Assembly (NCBI GenBank): GCA_016801845.1
Contig: CM028927.1
Coordinates: forward strand, 3,028,001-3,092,000
Direction: 5' to 3'
DNA: 64,000 nt
Source of the DNA: Polydactylus sextarius
Lineage: Eukaryota > Chordata > Actinopteri > Polynemidae
The notes beneath the pieces are model-generated. The model had not been told where the DNA came from, made no database searches, and saw only the letters and a program-made list of their open reading frames with translations. A program made the position numbers and the translations under genes. Positions 36,006 through 48,810 of the stretch are shown here, piece after piece (positions within the stretch are counted from its first letter, which is position 1; the number at the start of each line of letters is the position of its first letter).

Positions 36006-39000
36006 TAGATTAGATTAAACAGATTAGACATTAGATTCAACTCTAACCTTTGTCAAAACCTCTCAGGTCCCAAGCCTGTTAATCTTGTTCCATTACAACA
36101 AACCTAACAATCCCAACAAACTCATACCTTTCTTCCATTTGCCATAAATGTACTAAATCACACATTGAATAGTCTTCATGACTGTTTTGATGCAACAGAG
36201 ACCCAAACATGAAAGTGACTATTTACACTTTAAGCTAACACTTCTTTCTGTTTTGATAATGGCATCTATTTATACCTGTATTCATGAAAAGTTAATAATT
36301 CTCTTTCATAGTAATCAGAACTCAATATACAGGATAGCAACTCTTCAGTGGTAGACTCAACAAATACGGTGCACGCGAAGGAAGACATACTCCAGAATTA
36401 ATATTATATGTTGTATAATAACATACAGATAAAATGCCACAATATTAAAAGTATGGTTGAATTGGACGATGGAATACATTCTGTCAGGAGTGGTAAACTA
36501 ATTCTCAACCACAAATCAAAAAATCTACATCTGCTCATAACACAACATTGTTTCTACTTGCCCACATTCAATAAAGTGTGAAAAGGCATGATTAATATTC
36601 AATACATTTGTCTGAGAGGAAATAAAACACGCTCTGGATGACAGGTCTCAACACAGCATCTGTTTCAGCTCATCCATCTAATTGTGGGATGGAAATATAT
36701 TTATTATATTTTTTCTGTCAAATGTCAAATATGAGATCATGAAAGCTATTCATGCAGTCACATGACTAATAATAGAACTGAACTGAATCTTTTTTTTTTT
36801 TTTTTTTTTTGATTATTTATTTATTTTTAAATGAGCTTTTCCCAGCAATACTATTCATTCTATACATCCTGTTGAGGTCTAATCCAGCCCTGAAACTGTG
36901 CTTGTGTGTGTATAGTTCTGCTCTCTCCTTTCCTTCAGTGAGGTTACGTTTACAGATGCATTTCCTGAACACAGTATTGTTGTCATGATTAATTGACTTG
37001 GAACAAATCAATGTCACCCACAGCAATGAGGGAAGAGAGACATGCAAGAATCTGTCTGAAATTCAGTGACCTTCAAATCACCGGATAACTCATAGCATGT
37101 GACAGGAATCAATTTATATAGATGAGACTCAGGACGAGGACAAAGGGGGAAAAGAAAAATGTTGTGAAATTGTTACCAGCTGTTTGCTCAGCTCTGTCTT
37201 TTTAGTCAATGAAGCCTTAGGCTTTTATATAAATATGTATAAAAAAAAAAAGTTGTTTGCTCCTGTATTTACACAACACTGTAATGTCATGTCTAATTGT
37301 GGCTGTTTTAGCGATGAAAACAAAAACACATTCAGTCTACGAACAATGATTCCAGGAGGCTACATGCTAATGATGCAGTTAACAATGGATAACTTCATAT
37401 AACAGAACAGACAGATGGGAAACACAACTTACAACGGATTTCCAAACTGAAACTCTTCAATGAAACATTACATTTTCACAGAGGTTTTTCAGGTGTTATA
37501 ATAGACCATCTGGCATTCAGCTTATCATCTGTGTCTTACTGGCGCAATACAGCTGATGTTTGCACAAGCTAATGTATGCCGATGTGTAGGTACTCCCAGG
37601 GCAGAACAAGACCAGGCATTTTATTGTCACAGTAAGTGGATTAAACTAAATTACATCATCAGAGTGTCCATTAACTATTCAGCCAAAATTTGATGTATGG
37701 TTAACCACAACTGAATTTGTGGAAAAGATGGAAGATGGTTATAGGGCATGTTCATCATGAATGACTGAAGTGTCAACAGTCTGCAATCAAAGATTATCTT
37801 CAATTAGGGGACTTTGAATTTACCTCTGACATTTGTAGTTGATGTGGTTCTGTTGGCTACATTGGACCATGCACACTTGGACGCATGTGGACAGCAGATT
37901 GTCTATGTCTGACCTGATCAAAAACCATGGTCTGCTGGAAAGGATTGGATTTCTCCTTTTAGGTTGGGGAAACATGCAGGCCCAAGTAAAGGAGTTCAGA
38001 GTCTTGTTTCCTAAATCAGAATAGGATCATGTCATCAAGAAAGGTAGGAGATTGACAGATGAATTGGTGAACATCAGTAGTTTAGGCAGGATTTGTTCCA
38101 AACCACTGTGGTGAAGAGGAAACTGAACTCAACAGCAAAGATGTTGGTTCATTAGTGAATCTTTGTTCTGACCTTATGATGAAGTGAATGGGATTGTGGC
38201 AAGAAGTAGTGTAAAATAGTTTCCTCTGCAGGGCTTAGCCTTTGACATAAGGTGAGGAGCTTGGAAATGATCTTTTGCTGGTTCTTGTGGACTTGTAATG
38301 ATCTTTGATTGCTTTTTGTTTTTTAAATGGGCCTACTTGAAACATTAAGTAACAGAGTTAGCAAAATAAAGGGCTGTCAAATCAATCAGCTATCAGCTTT
38401 TCAGACAGATTTTTTCAGACAACTGGCTAGAATTGAAGAGAATTGTGATGTCAATGGCCCATTCATGTCAGCCAAATGAAAAAAGTTTTTAACAGACAAA
38501 ATGAAGTGCATCAAATTTTGGCATTTCCTATTTAATTATATTGGGAATATTTCAAAGGTTCAGTGTGCACCAATGACAAAAGTACAGAAAAGCCAAGGGT
38601 ACATTAGCTACTTAAATACTGTCAAGGCAACGTTGGCTGATTTGAAATGTTCTTCAGGTGCACAGATACATGCATTGTATGAGAATATGTGTATTCATGT
38701 TTCAAATGATTGAAATAGAAATCAGATTAAATATTAAAGAATTAAAGAAGCTGAAAATTAACACTCATTATTCACTCATCATGAAATCCAATTATGATAT
38801 TTAATAACATTAGTTTATGACACCTGAAACACAAAACATTAGCCTCTTATGACCAAAGGACCAAGGCCAGCAACTGCATCAACTGGCCAAGGGTCAAAGA
38901 CAAGAAACCACACATGAAGTGATATACATAATGGAAGAATTTGAATGAAAATGAAACTTGACTGCACCTCACATAAACCAACATAGTGCACAGGTATTAT

Positions 39001-39309
39001 GACAAGATGACAAAAACAAAATCTATATAATAAAACATTTTTCATTTTATTCATTAGTCATTTTCACTGATTATGTGACTTTTGTTCAGCAGTTTATTGG
39101 GTATCAATCAAAGGCAAGTGATAACCACATTTTGGTTGATTGCTGTTGAGAAACACAAGATAGCTCAGGAAATATTCTAATAAGTGTTAATCAAAACCAA
39201 GATATGACAAATATGTAAACTCACTCAGCTCTGATTCATGTGTCAATGATGAAATAGAAATATACCAGAAACAGCATGAAAATTCTGGTAAACCTATACC
39301 TTTTCCTAA
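36006..39309. other. Non-coding sequence; poly-T at 36790-36810
   Basis: No gene or family recognised in 3.3 kb. One 21-base T run. Open frames at 36817-37047, 37184-37402 and 37839-38024 have no recognisable content. Confidence 0.5.
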
Positions 39310-39640
39310 AGCAATATGGCAGCACTGTGCTGCAGTATTTAGAAATATTACCTCACAATTGTTCTGCTTTCTGACCTGCCAGCAATTTGTATGTGCTGTT
39401 TGTAGATTGCCGTAGTCTACTTTGAGATGTCAGAAGACAGGCAGGTCAGGTTAAGTGTGGCCACTAAATTGCCAATTGATGCTACTGTGAGGTTGAATAG
39501 TTATTTGTCCTGTGACACACTGGAGACATCCAACCTCTCACCCTGTGTCAGTCGGGATTGGCTCCAGCTTCCTGTGGCCCTAAGAGGATAAGCAATGCAG
39601 CTAATGAACAGATGGATTGATGGATCAAACTATAATAAGT
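39310..39640 (+). repeat. Degenerate, nearly full-length SINE-like fish repeat
   Basis: The family order is recognisable despite decay: 'gcagcactgtgctgcagtat', 'cctcacaattgttctg', 'ccactaaattgcc', 'gttgaatagttatttgtc', 'acactggagacatcc', 'ctgtgtcagtcgggattggc', 'taagaggataag' and an 'atggattgatgga' tail. This is the most complete but oldest-looking of the four copies in the window. Confidence 0.7.
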
Positions 39641-40399
39641 GAGTGGGAGATTTATTTAGATTATCAAGCTGTATTGCTGTTACAAAATCAGCAAGATGCA
39701 CTCTACGCTGATTTATAACTGATCAGTAACATCCCACAATGCTTCACTGCTTGTAGTATGGACACATTAATTGATTGTGTGATAGTGAGTGAACTGGCAT
39801 CCGCTATAGTCACGTAGTGGCCCGTTGTTCTTGTTCGACTGTCTCATCAGAGCTTTGAATTTCTGGAGAGTTGAGGAACATGAAATTGTCATGTATTGAC
39901 CAACAAACAATGATTTTTTTCAACACATAAATTATAGAAAAAAAAAACATCTATTTTACAGAACCATCTTTATTCTGATAAAATGGCCATGATCAGTGAC
40001 TTCTAGCAATGCAGTCACACTGAAGAAGCTGAACTGAGGATATACTGAGATTATATAAAAACAGGGTTCACCATATCTAGTGCTCACACTGATCAATGAC
40101 TTAGCAGCTTGTAGGAAACTCAAAGTCAAGGAGGTGTGGGAATGTGTCAGCTTTTTTTTTTTTTTTTTTTTCTTTTTTATCAAATTAGACTTTTTCTTTA
40201 TATTTTTCTCAACAAGAGCAGACGACTTTCTCCAGCAATTGATTGTGAAAAGTGGTTTGTCTTGTCCGTGAATCACTGCGTGGCTCGTTTTACCCCCCTG
40301 AATAGGAATATAGAAAGTCAATTTATTTCCCCAAGACTGCAATTTCTCTTGTTTATAGTATGAAAATGAGTTTGTATCGAGATGAAAAGGAATCACATT
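39641..40399. other. Non-coding sequence; poly-T at 40152-40171
   Basis: A 146-codon minus frame (39956-40396) crosses the homopolymer, giving a poly-Lys stretch, and has no known domain. No gene is supported. Confidence 0.5.
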
Positions 40400-40625
40400 C
40401 TAATTTGTTTGGAGCTTGCTTGAATGTGATAATGAGATTCTGTTGTACACCAGCAGTTTTAATATATCTCTGCTAATGATGATGAAAAAAACGAATACAA
40501 TAAATACCAGGAGCTGACATCATCTCATTGAATCATACACAATATCTCAGACATCTTTGTGAAGACCTGCCCCGCTTTCATCTTTAAATTATGCACGAGA
40601 GGTGAGTGTTAATACTGTTTCTGTG
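40400..40625. promoter_or_regulatory. Candidate conserved non-coding element
   Basis: Unique sequence carries 'gataatgagattctgttg', 'gctaatgatgatg', 'ggagctgacatcatctcatt' (CRE/AP-1-like TGACATCA) and 'aaattatgcacgagagg'. Regulatory texture only. Low confidence. Confidence 0.25.
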
Positions 40626-43600
40626 TTTATATAGTTAAACTTTGAGATCAACATGTAGCCAAGTCAACAAGCTTTTTTTAAATATTCAAGTGCATAACAG
40701 ATGGTTTATAATTTGGAGAGATTTTTTTTTTGTTTTTGTTACAGGTATGGGGCAATTAAAACAGCAGTGTATATTGTATCATACATTGCACAGGACACTG
40801 AGTTAAGTGTTAATTAAGGACAGGGCTGCAAAATGTAAATTTCTTATTAATGTGGATGCCAAACTACAAAGTATTTGCAGAATGATCCTGTGAGAGGCCA
40901 AGGTTTTCCTGCTTTGATATCTGCAGTCTCTGCGAGACATCAGAGAATACGTGTAGCTTAATGAAGGAAAAAAAAGAAACAGAACAAGAACAAGGGCTGG
41001 CATTGCTACTTCACTTCTTTAATGAAATATATGACCTTAAAGTTACAGCTTTTTAACAGGGAGTGAGGGCAAAATCTATTTACTTGATCATGTTTCTGGT
41101 CACTTCTCCCATCCAGCCTTTAGGTTACAGCCATGAAAATAGCAACTCCAAACACAAGTTTCTATTTTCTCATGTACAGGGTTAGGTGAAGGGTCAGAGA
41201 TGACTGGTAAACAAAACACCAGACTTTAACAAACCCCTTAGTTTTGTGTTTCAAGATGATTGTCAACAGCTTTTTATTCTTAAAAACCATTACTTTCTCT
41301 GCTGCTATGACAATAATAATCACGGGAAAAAACATGTTTTTACTAATAAAACTTTTTTTTTTTTTTTTCGGTTGTGCATCTCTTAGTCAGCAAAATTCAA
41401 ATTAAATAATACTGTACTTCAGTATCAAATATACCGTCAAGTATGACCAGTCAGATACAACTGGATCCAGTTCAGCTGCAGCTATACAGTTCTTAATTCT
41501 TAGGACCAAAAACATGTTTTATGAGAAGACCTTGACGTTGGACGACCAAACAAACTACTCCACTACATAGTGAGAGAGAGCTCTGTATCAAAACAGCTCA
41601 TCTGAGAAAGGGTGAATGCTGAAGGTTGCTATGGATATTTTAACCTTAGAGCATGAGAAAGTTTTTGTGAAATCAGACCACATACCATCTGAAATCATTG
41701 CGATTTGATATAAGAGAGTTAAAATAACACAAATCAGTAATGCTAAATAACCTGAATACACAGTGTCCGAAACACATCAAAATCACCAAGAAGGCGAAAA
41801 GAAGCACAACTGAGCCAGCATGCAGCCTGTCAGTTTTCTATAAAATGAAAAAATAAGTCAACATGGCCACTATATCATTACCATCCTCAACTATCCGTTG
41901 TTGAACTCTCTGACCTCTGGTGTGCACGGCTCTCCCTCTCTGGATTCTCTGGATTATTAACTGCCACCATCAGGCTACACCACTATTCCATGACTTTACT
42001 TACTATACATTCATGCGCCCTTTTTTTTTTTCAATCAGCTCTGTTTCCAGCTTGTTCCCCACTTTAAACACATAGGTTACTAGTAAGCTTGTGTTCCCTC
42101 CTGCAGTGTATTCTTTGTCCACATCTCCCAGTTGTCACATGATTCATGCAGAATGACATCAGGGGCCTGGATATATTTTGTACAACCTCCTGGTTTGACA
42201 GCTGTGGTTATGTTGCAACCCTGCTAAGGTTCTGCTTTTGTGACAGTGCTGATGTGACATTGATAAGAATCCCACACTAGGAGACAAAGATTGAAGTTGA
42301 GTTTTCCCAACATTTTTTGCCTGCAGCGTGCAGTCAGCTTCTCGTTCATCCACATGTTTTTAGAGGCGGCTACCACCACCCCACTGAGCTCCTCTACCTT
42401 CTCTTTCTCAATCATCTGCATTGTGAACAACCTTCAGCAGTTTCTTGGTGATGTGCTCCATGTCTTTCTGGGCAGCAGCTCTGCATCTTCTGACAGACAC
42501 TTACTGCAGTTGAGGAATCTGTCAAATCATATCTGGCTTTTTAATTGTTAATGTTGTCACAAGATAACTAACTTGTCAGGCTGTTGAGTGGTGTTGAGCA
42601 GTGTACTGTGCAGTGGTTTTCAGTGAAAACAGCTGGTGCTGCTGGATGACAGCAGTGAAACTGAACTAACACTGCGGTTTAGAGCCACAAAATAAAAACC
42701 AGCAGCAAAAAAATGTGCAAATTTTCCAAAGAGCTGAGTAGAACTCAACAGTTACTGTGGCAGGTATAACCAGTAACTATAACATGCTTTTGTAAATGTA
42801 TTTGCACAGTTTTGATGTGTAGAATCTGTGAATCAGTCTAACACTGTTATTTCACTATTCCACCAACCTTGCCTCAAAAAAACAAGAGAATGTTGCTGTT
42901 TTCCTTTAATGAAAGGAACCATAGTGTCAGTGAGTCTCAATATATGAAAATGATTGTTGTCATCCATCTTCACATACATATGGAAATTTGCTGAACCTTT
43001 ATCTTGAGGTTTGTGCAGTGTCAGTATCAATTCAGACCAAATCAACAAAGACATCAATTATATAACAAACTGCAGTTCTCATGTTGTGGTGTAATGAAGG
43101 TCTAGTGTACTTTCATTGCATAAACTCTTACTGGGATGACATCACTACCTGCTGAACCAGCTGTCATGACATATTGTGTTTGCCGTGTCTGTTTCTTTTA
43201 AAGCCAAGGCATAGTAATTTAAACAGTAAAGTAAAGTAAACAGATTTCATAAACATAGTGATAGTGATTTTGTTGTAAGATGCAGCTTTATCAGTGAAAA
43301 ACATAACAAGAGTTTACCTACTAGCATTTCTTTCAATCTGTGAGGAAGCACAACAGAGAGCTGAATACTATCAACCATCTTCCCACTATAACACCACCAA
43401 AGTGATTTTTTAGAAACACCGTATTATGTTCCCCATTAGAATGATAAGTTAGAATGATAATTTTTACTTATTGTCTCAAATTACAGCCCTTGGGTTTAAA
43501 AAGGGTGGCTTGGATTATTTGAGGTCAGTTTGTATGAGGTTGTTCTCCATGGTCAGCTTGTTACCTGCAGTAGATTTGTGCCAGTTGACTTCCCCCAGAG

Positions 43601-46600
43601 AGAGAGGAAAGGAGAACTTAGACATGTTCTGCTATGATGATTCTAATCTTTATATCATTTCACAACATGACTGAGCTGCTGTGCTGGTCCTCCTGCCTGC
43701 TTCTCCAAACTTTAATCTGAACTCCCAACACCAAACTAAAGTACAGAACAGATTTAAGTTTTGACCTAGTGGCACTGAATGAAAACATGAGCAATCAAGT
43801 TTTTAACCATTCATCCATGAATGTCTGTGGCAGCCATCTCTGTTGAAAAGACAACTAAATAAATATTAATCTCATCATGGCACAAGAGTAAAAACTGTAT
43901 AGCCTTGCCTTTACACATTTTACTTTTCATCAGAAATTACACAAAATACACAATTTTAATCATCAGTGGCTCCAATATACTGTTTCAATAAACCAAGGCC
44001 ACTCAGCAGGAAGACAGCAAAGTTAATAATGACATTGCACCTCTTGAGTTTTCAAGGTACTGCATCAGGCTCTTTGGCACCAGTGTTAGAATGTATTCAT
44101 TAGGAACCACTGTCAGGCAAGGTCACTGAGATTTGAAAGTTCTGTGTGAACGCTGTGTGGGAATAGTTTGTGTGCAGGGTGAGACCAATGTGCAGGTGTC
44201 TCCTTCAGGAAACTGATGAAGTGATTCCGAGAGCACTTTGAAGATGTGAGGGAGAAATTAGAGGACTCTTACTCCTCTGAAATACTCCCTACTGTGAAAT
44301 GAGGATGTGCTTTCTAATTTGTGATGTCTCTGAATTTACTTACCACATTGTCACATGTATGATCATGTAGTTAAAAATATGTGTTGCCATGGTCAGGTTG
44401 AAGGGAAAACTACTCCCCAAAAGAGCAATGACAGTCAATTAGGCAACAAATTTGTCTATTCAATATACTATATTGTCCCTTTAGTGACTGAACTAAACTA
44501 ATGAGGTAATGAGTTTGTTAACTGACCTTTAGCGAGCTTGTTAGCTCTAAAAGCTTAATTTTTTTTTTCCTATTTATTCTTTATTGAAGGGAAGTAGTGA
44601 ATGAAATGCTGCAGGGTAGTGGACTGAACAGCAGAGAAAATAGACAGAAGTTCTACAATCATCAAACCATCAAAATATTTCAATATGACAACCAATTAAC
44701 CCCCCATGTGCCTGATATGAATTGTTGCTATGTTTATGGGTAATGGGTAAAAATAATTTTCCACTGTGTTGTTCTATGGAAACATGTGCTGCCTGTTGAG
44801 AAAAGATTCCTATGGTAATCATGTCACGGCCATGGACAGGGCCATGGGTAACATGTTGTCCTCTTGAGTCCTTTAAAGCAAAAGACAAGAAGCAAATACA
44901 ATAAAAGTTGAAGACCAGAAGCATTGAAGGCAACACTGATACTGTTTTCAGATCTCAGGCTCAATCTTTCTTTGAATCACATTGAAATTTTACTTGGGCA
45001 AAGTCTGACTTTCAGTGCCTCCAGGGACGTTTCATAAACCATATTGGCATAGATTACAGACGCAAATGTACAACTGATAACAGTGATCGTATTATTTTAT
45101 GATTATAGTTTGTTTTTCTGTCCTGCTGTTAACAGCTGGTCCCCGAGGAAGCAAATAACTGAAGTGTTTGTGAGGTGGGGAACCTGCTTTTTATAGATAA
45201 ATGTGGCAGAAACTGATTAAGTGAAAGATTTACAGTGATTACCCAACTCAGGATAACACACCCAAACACTGTTAGAGACTTCAAGACTTTTGTATTTTTA
45301 AGTGAATGCTGTGAAAACTTTTATTTCAGTCTTTTACAAGTCAGACTATATAGTGTCCTTCATAAGAACTGTATTTCAAATCCAAATGATTTGATTTTTC
45401 AAGATTATCAAGCAGTTGTGACACAACCTCTCTGACCCCTGTGTTTGTCATTACAAAAGAATCCTGCAAGTGATAGACTGCTTCTCTGTGAGTTTATGAC
45501 ATCAATAGGTTTAAGTAATAGGTTCAACTTTAGTCAATAAGCAGGAGATGGGATATGCAAACTTCATTTAGCACATCTGATAACTTTTTGGGGCAAAAAA
45601 GTGTTTCATTTCAAAGTCACACCAGGTGGTGCTTTAACAGACAAGTTCTTACATAAGAAATAGGACACAAAGAACAAAAGGCAGAATGGCTGCATCTATG
45701 ACCCTTCAAACTCATTTACATATTCATTACCTTGGAGAATAAAACATTCTTCAGAGGAACAGGCTGAAAATGAAGAATTCCAGACATAAGTAGAATCAAA
45801 AGTGGTCCCTGTGATAACATTCAAAGATAATACTGAGATAAAACGGAAAAATGGTGTAACTTCTAAACACTATGTGCTTATGTGTCAGGCTTTTGTTTGG
45901 TCATGATGCCACTGCTTTCCAAAGCTGCAGTGGGTGCTGTTGTCTCATCTACAGCCAACCCATGGACAAACTGCTGTTGAGGAAGAATCACCATACAACA
46001 AATGTTGTTTTCCACTTCCCATTTTGTACTTTTTTGCTCTTTTGGTCTTTACAAATATACTGACAGTTAGACTGAGGTTATTACAGACAAACAAGTGGAC
46101 CAGTCAACCTGGCCTTGAGGATCAATATGGACAGCCTGAGAAAAAATAGTGTGGCCTGATCAGCTTCTGCTGGAACAGCAGGTGATAGAGTCAGGTGGTA
46201 GAGTCGTTTTAACATGTATACATTCTAAAGTTGTTGTTTTCCCCAAGTATGGTATGACTGCGTGCATAATAGTTCTTGCTAAAATAAAGATTACGTAACA
46301 GTTATTTATGTGTAATTTGCATAAACTTGTGTTCGGTTCTATGTAAACAATTTTACTTCAAGATCATTGTGGAAGATCTTGACTAAAAGGTACTTTCTTT
46401 GCTTTGGTGTTGGTTTTTTCTTAAATTCTACAAACAGAATCTAAATGAATGAATTTGTTCTTCTTTACACTATTCCTGTTCAATCAGTCAAAAAACACAA
46501 TTTATACAGTACATTTTCTACCACCATAAAGCTGAGGGGTATGTTAGATGTAGTTCTTAGATCCACCGTTAATATAAAACTATTGATTTTGACATTGGTT

Positions 46601-47429
46601 TTTTAAAGTACTAGTATGTGTCCATGGACATCTCCAGTGAAATTTAATCTACAACTCATAAAATGCGGTGTTTATTGTGACATTGTGTTTTTTTTTTTTT
46701 TTTTTTTATGAAAGAAACTATAAAAAGAAGATGTTTGAAGTTGTTGCTGAAGGCTGGGGCTGATATGTTGTATTTGTTGAGTTGTTCCTTGGTAATAGAT
46801 TTTGGAGTGAATAATGGAGGTGGTTGTTTTGGGGCTGAAAGTAAAGCTTGATGGCTGAGTAATTGGTGTAATTAAATAAGGTGAAGACATTAACCTGTGG
46901 TAGTAAAACACAACAGTGAACCCAGGCAGGAAATTGGGCACGACTCCTTTGTTCTCCACTGTTCCTTTGTAATAAGAATCCAGCGTGGGTGTAACAGTTT
47001 AGGGTTACTTCAAGGTATAAATCAGAGACAGTTCTAGTCTAAACATACAACAGGATTTGACCGCATTGTAATGATATTCTGCTATAACTTGCCATCACTT
47101 TGCTCATTGTGGATAAGGAAAATGTCAAATAGATATCAGACAGAGAACACCAATCAGTGCAATGGAGACTTTAACTACATGAGGAAATTCATGGTGTGTG
47201 AACATCAAATGCAAAGACACACCACAGGATACAATGACTGAAAATCTCCAGTTTTACACAAGTAATATAATGACTCCAACCAGACAAATGTGTTGCTCTT
47301 CAAATAATATTCGCTGAGATAATCAGTAGGCATATCTTTGTGGTTCATAGCATTTCTTTCATGTTGACATATTGTATTAGTGGTAAAGGCCAGCACACCA
47401 AATGGGCTGTTAAATTGGCTGTGGTATGA
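40626..47429. other. Long non-coding stretch with homopolymers only
   Basis: No exon, RNA gene or recognised family in 6.8 kb. T runs lie at about 40722-40730, 41349-41367, 42019-42030, 44560-44567 and 46687-46708. Open frames up to 95 codons show no domain, and the longest (46672-46959, minus) begins in a poly-T tract. Confidence 0.5.
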
Positions 47430-47520
47430 CTGGATACTTGGCTGTCTGTGACTCAGGGGTCAGAGCAGGTAGTCCAGAAGGTCAGTGGTTTGATTCCCTC
47501 AAGGGGATTTGTTTGGTCGC
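47430..47520 (+). repeat. tRNA-like SINE head
   Basis: 'tgtctgtgactcaggggtca', 'gagcaggtagtcc', 'agaaggtcagtggtttgatt' and 'ccctc' follow the tRNA-like head of the SINE at 31835-32020 (A box, then degenerate B box ggtttgattcc). It is in the opposite orientation to that copy, and the body after the head is replaced by another repeat. Confidence 0.65.
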
Positions 47521-47534
47521 AATTTTCTCAGGAC

Positions 47535-47700
47535 TTTTGACTTTTAGCCACCAAATTCTAATAAATCCATGCTTGAGTCCAAGTAATTGTTTATGCCAAA
47601 TCTGCAAGAATTCCCTGTCCCATGTGTTCTTGCAATATCTTACTCACAAGAATGGAATGGACACTTTGAAATCATAATGCCTCTGGCTACAACTGTCAAT
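47535..47700 (+). repeat. 'gacctttgaccacc...gagtccaag' fish repeat unit
   Basis: Diverged 'acttttgacttttagccacc', then 'ttgagtccaagtaattgttt', 'atgccaaat', 'aagaattccct', 'gttcttgcaatatctta', 'cacaagaatgga' and 'cataatgcctctggctac'. It is the same family as 56970-57260, with its usual 'aatgcctccggcc' end visible here. The nuclear-receptor half-sites are eroded in this copy. Confidence 0.75.
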
Positions 47701-48499
47701 CAGTATAACATGTCAGTACTTATAGAGTTAATAACATCAGCATCAGAGAGTCCACTAGCATGCATGTGAAAGTGAAATATTAATTGGGCGCAGTGGTGAT
47801 TGACTGAGGTTGGACATATACTTAGATTGTCTAACCTCCAACACTCATAATCATTAGCTGCAGTTTGTCATGTTAGCCACTGATGAGCGTTGCTTTCTGT
47901 GGTTAAAGCCCGGAATACATCAAACAATGTCTAAACTAAACTCAGCTGTTGTGGAGGTATTGCTGTCTGCGAACTGCAGATGTAACTTTGCAGTGATACT
48001 CAGTGCTATTGTGAAGGTAAATGACTGAGCAAGAAGCTGATGGCAGTCAAGTCAATGACAGTGTTAATGTTGTTGGAGATCATCAGTCTAAAAACGTATT
48101 CGGTGCAAGATAAATGCCAGTGTGCTGTTTGTTAGCAGCCAGTGTTGATCCAGGACAGCAGCAGTATGGATCAAGCCTCTGCACAGAACAAATGTACTTT
48201 CAATATAGAGTGCTGTTCGCAGCAAAAAACAAATAATACAGACGACCTCAATTAAAACAGCAAAACACCTGCAGCTGTTTAAAAATTACATTTATTTATT
48301 ACCGAAATATCATTAAAAAGTGCAGTGAGATGCCTGAGTGTTAAAACCTCTCCCCTCTGACAAAACACAGCCGATAAAACAACACTGCTATAGATACAGC
48401 ATCAATAACACAACATCCACCTGCAGGCTGAAAAATCAAGAGTTAAAGATTCTCCCTAAAGTACTTTTCACTATAAAATAATCATTAAAATACGACAGC
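47701..48499. other. Non-coding sequence with no recognised feature
   Basis: No gene or repeat recognised. Confidence 0.5.
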
Positions 48500-48810
48500 C
48501 GTGACCTATGTGTGTTTATACACCTGTGTGGATGAGAGTGTGGAGCAGCTGCGGTACCGGAGTGACGCTGATGCAATTATTGTTTTTGTAGAGAAGAGAA
48601 TTAGTAAAAACAGGACAGTGGCCAAACCTTGACATTAGCAGTCTGTGGCGAAGAAAATAACTCGAGCAGGTGTTTTGATCTGTATTGTATAGCACCTTAC
48701 CCTCCCACTGCAGCGCATGTAAATAGAATATAGATACTTGATAAATTATTAATAATGTAGATTTAATCAGATGTAAGGATATTTGAAGCATTACCGCTGT
48801 GCTGACTTGT
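48500..48810. promoter_or_regulatory. Candidate conserved non-coding element
   Basis: Unique sequence has a GC-richer left part ('ggagcagctgcggtaccgga') and an AT-rich right part with homeodomain-like cores ('gataaattattaataatgta' near 48740). It contains a 19-mer, AGCAGTCTGTGGCGAAGAA (48637-48655), repeated exactly at 51157-51175. Regulatory role inferred. Confidence 0.3.

Noticed and set aside
39956..40396. 146-codon minus-strand open frame
   Set aside because: Runs through a poly-T tract (poly-Lys on translation) and shows no homology I recognise.
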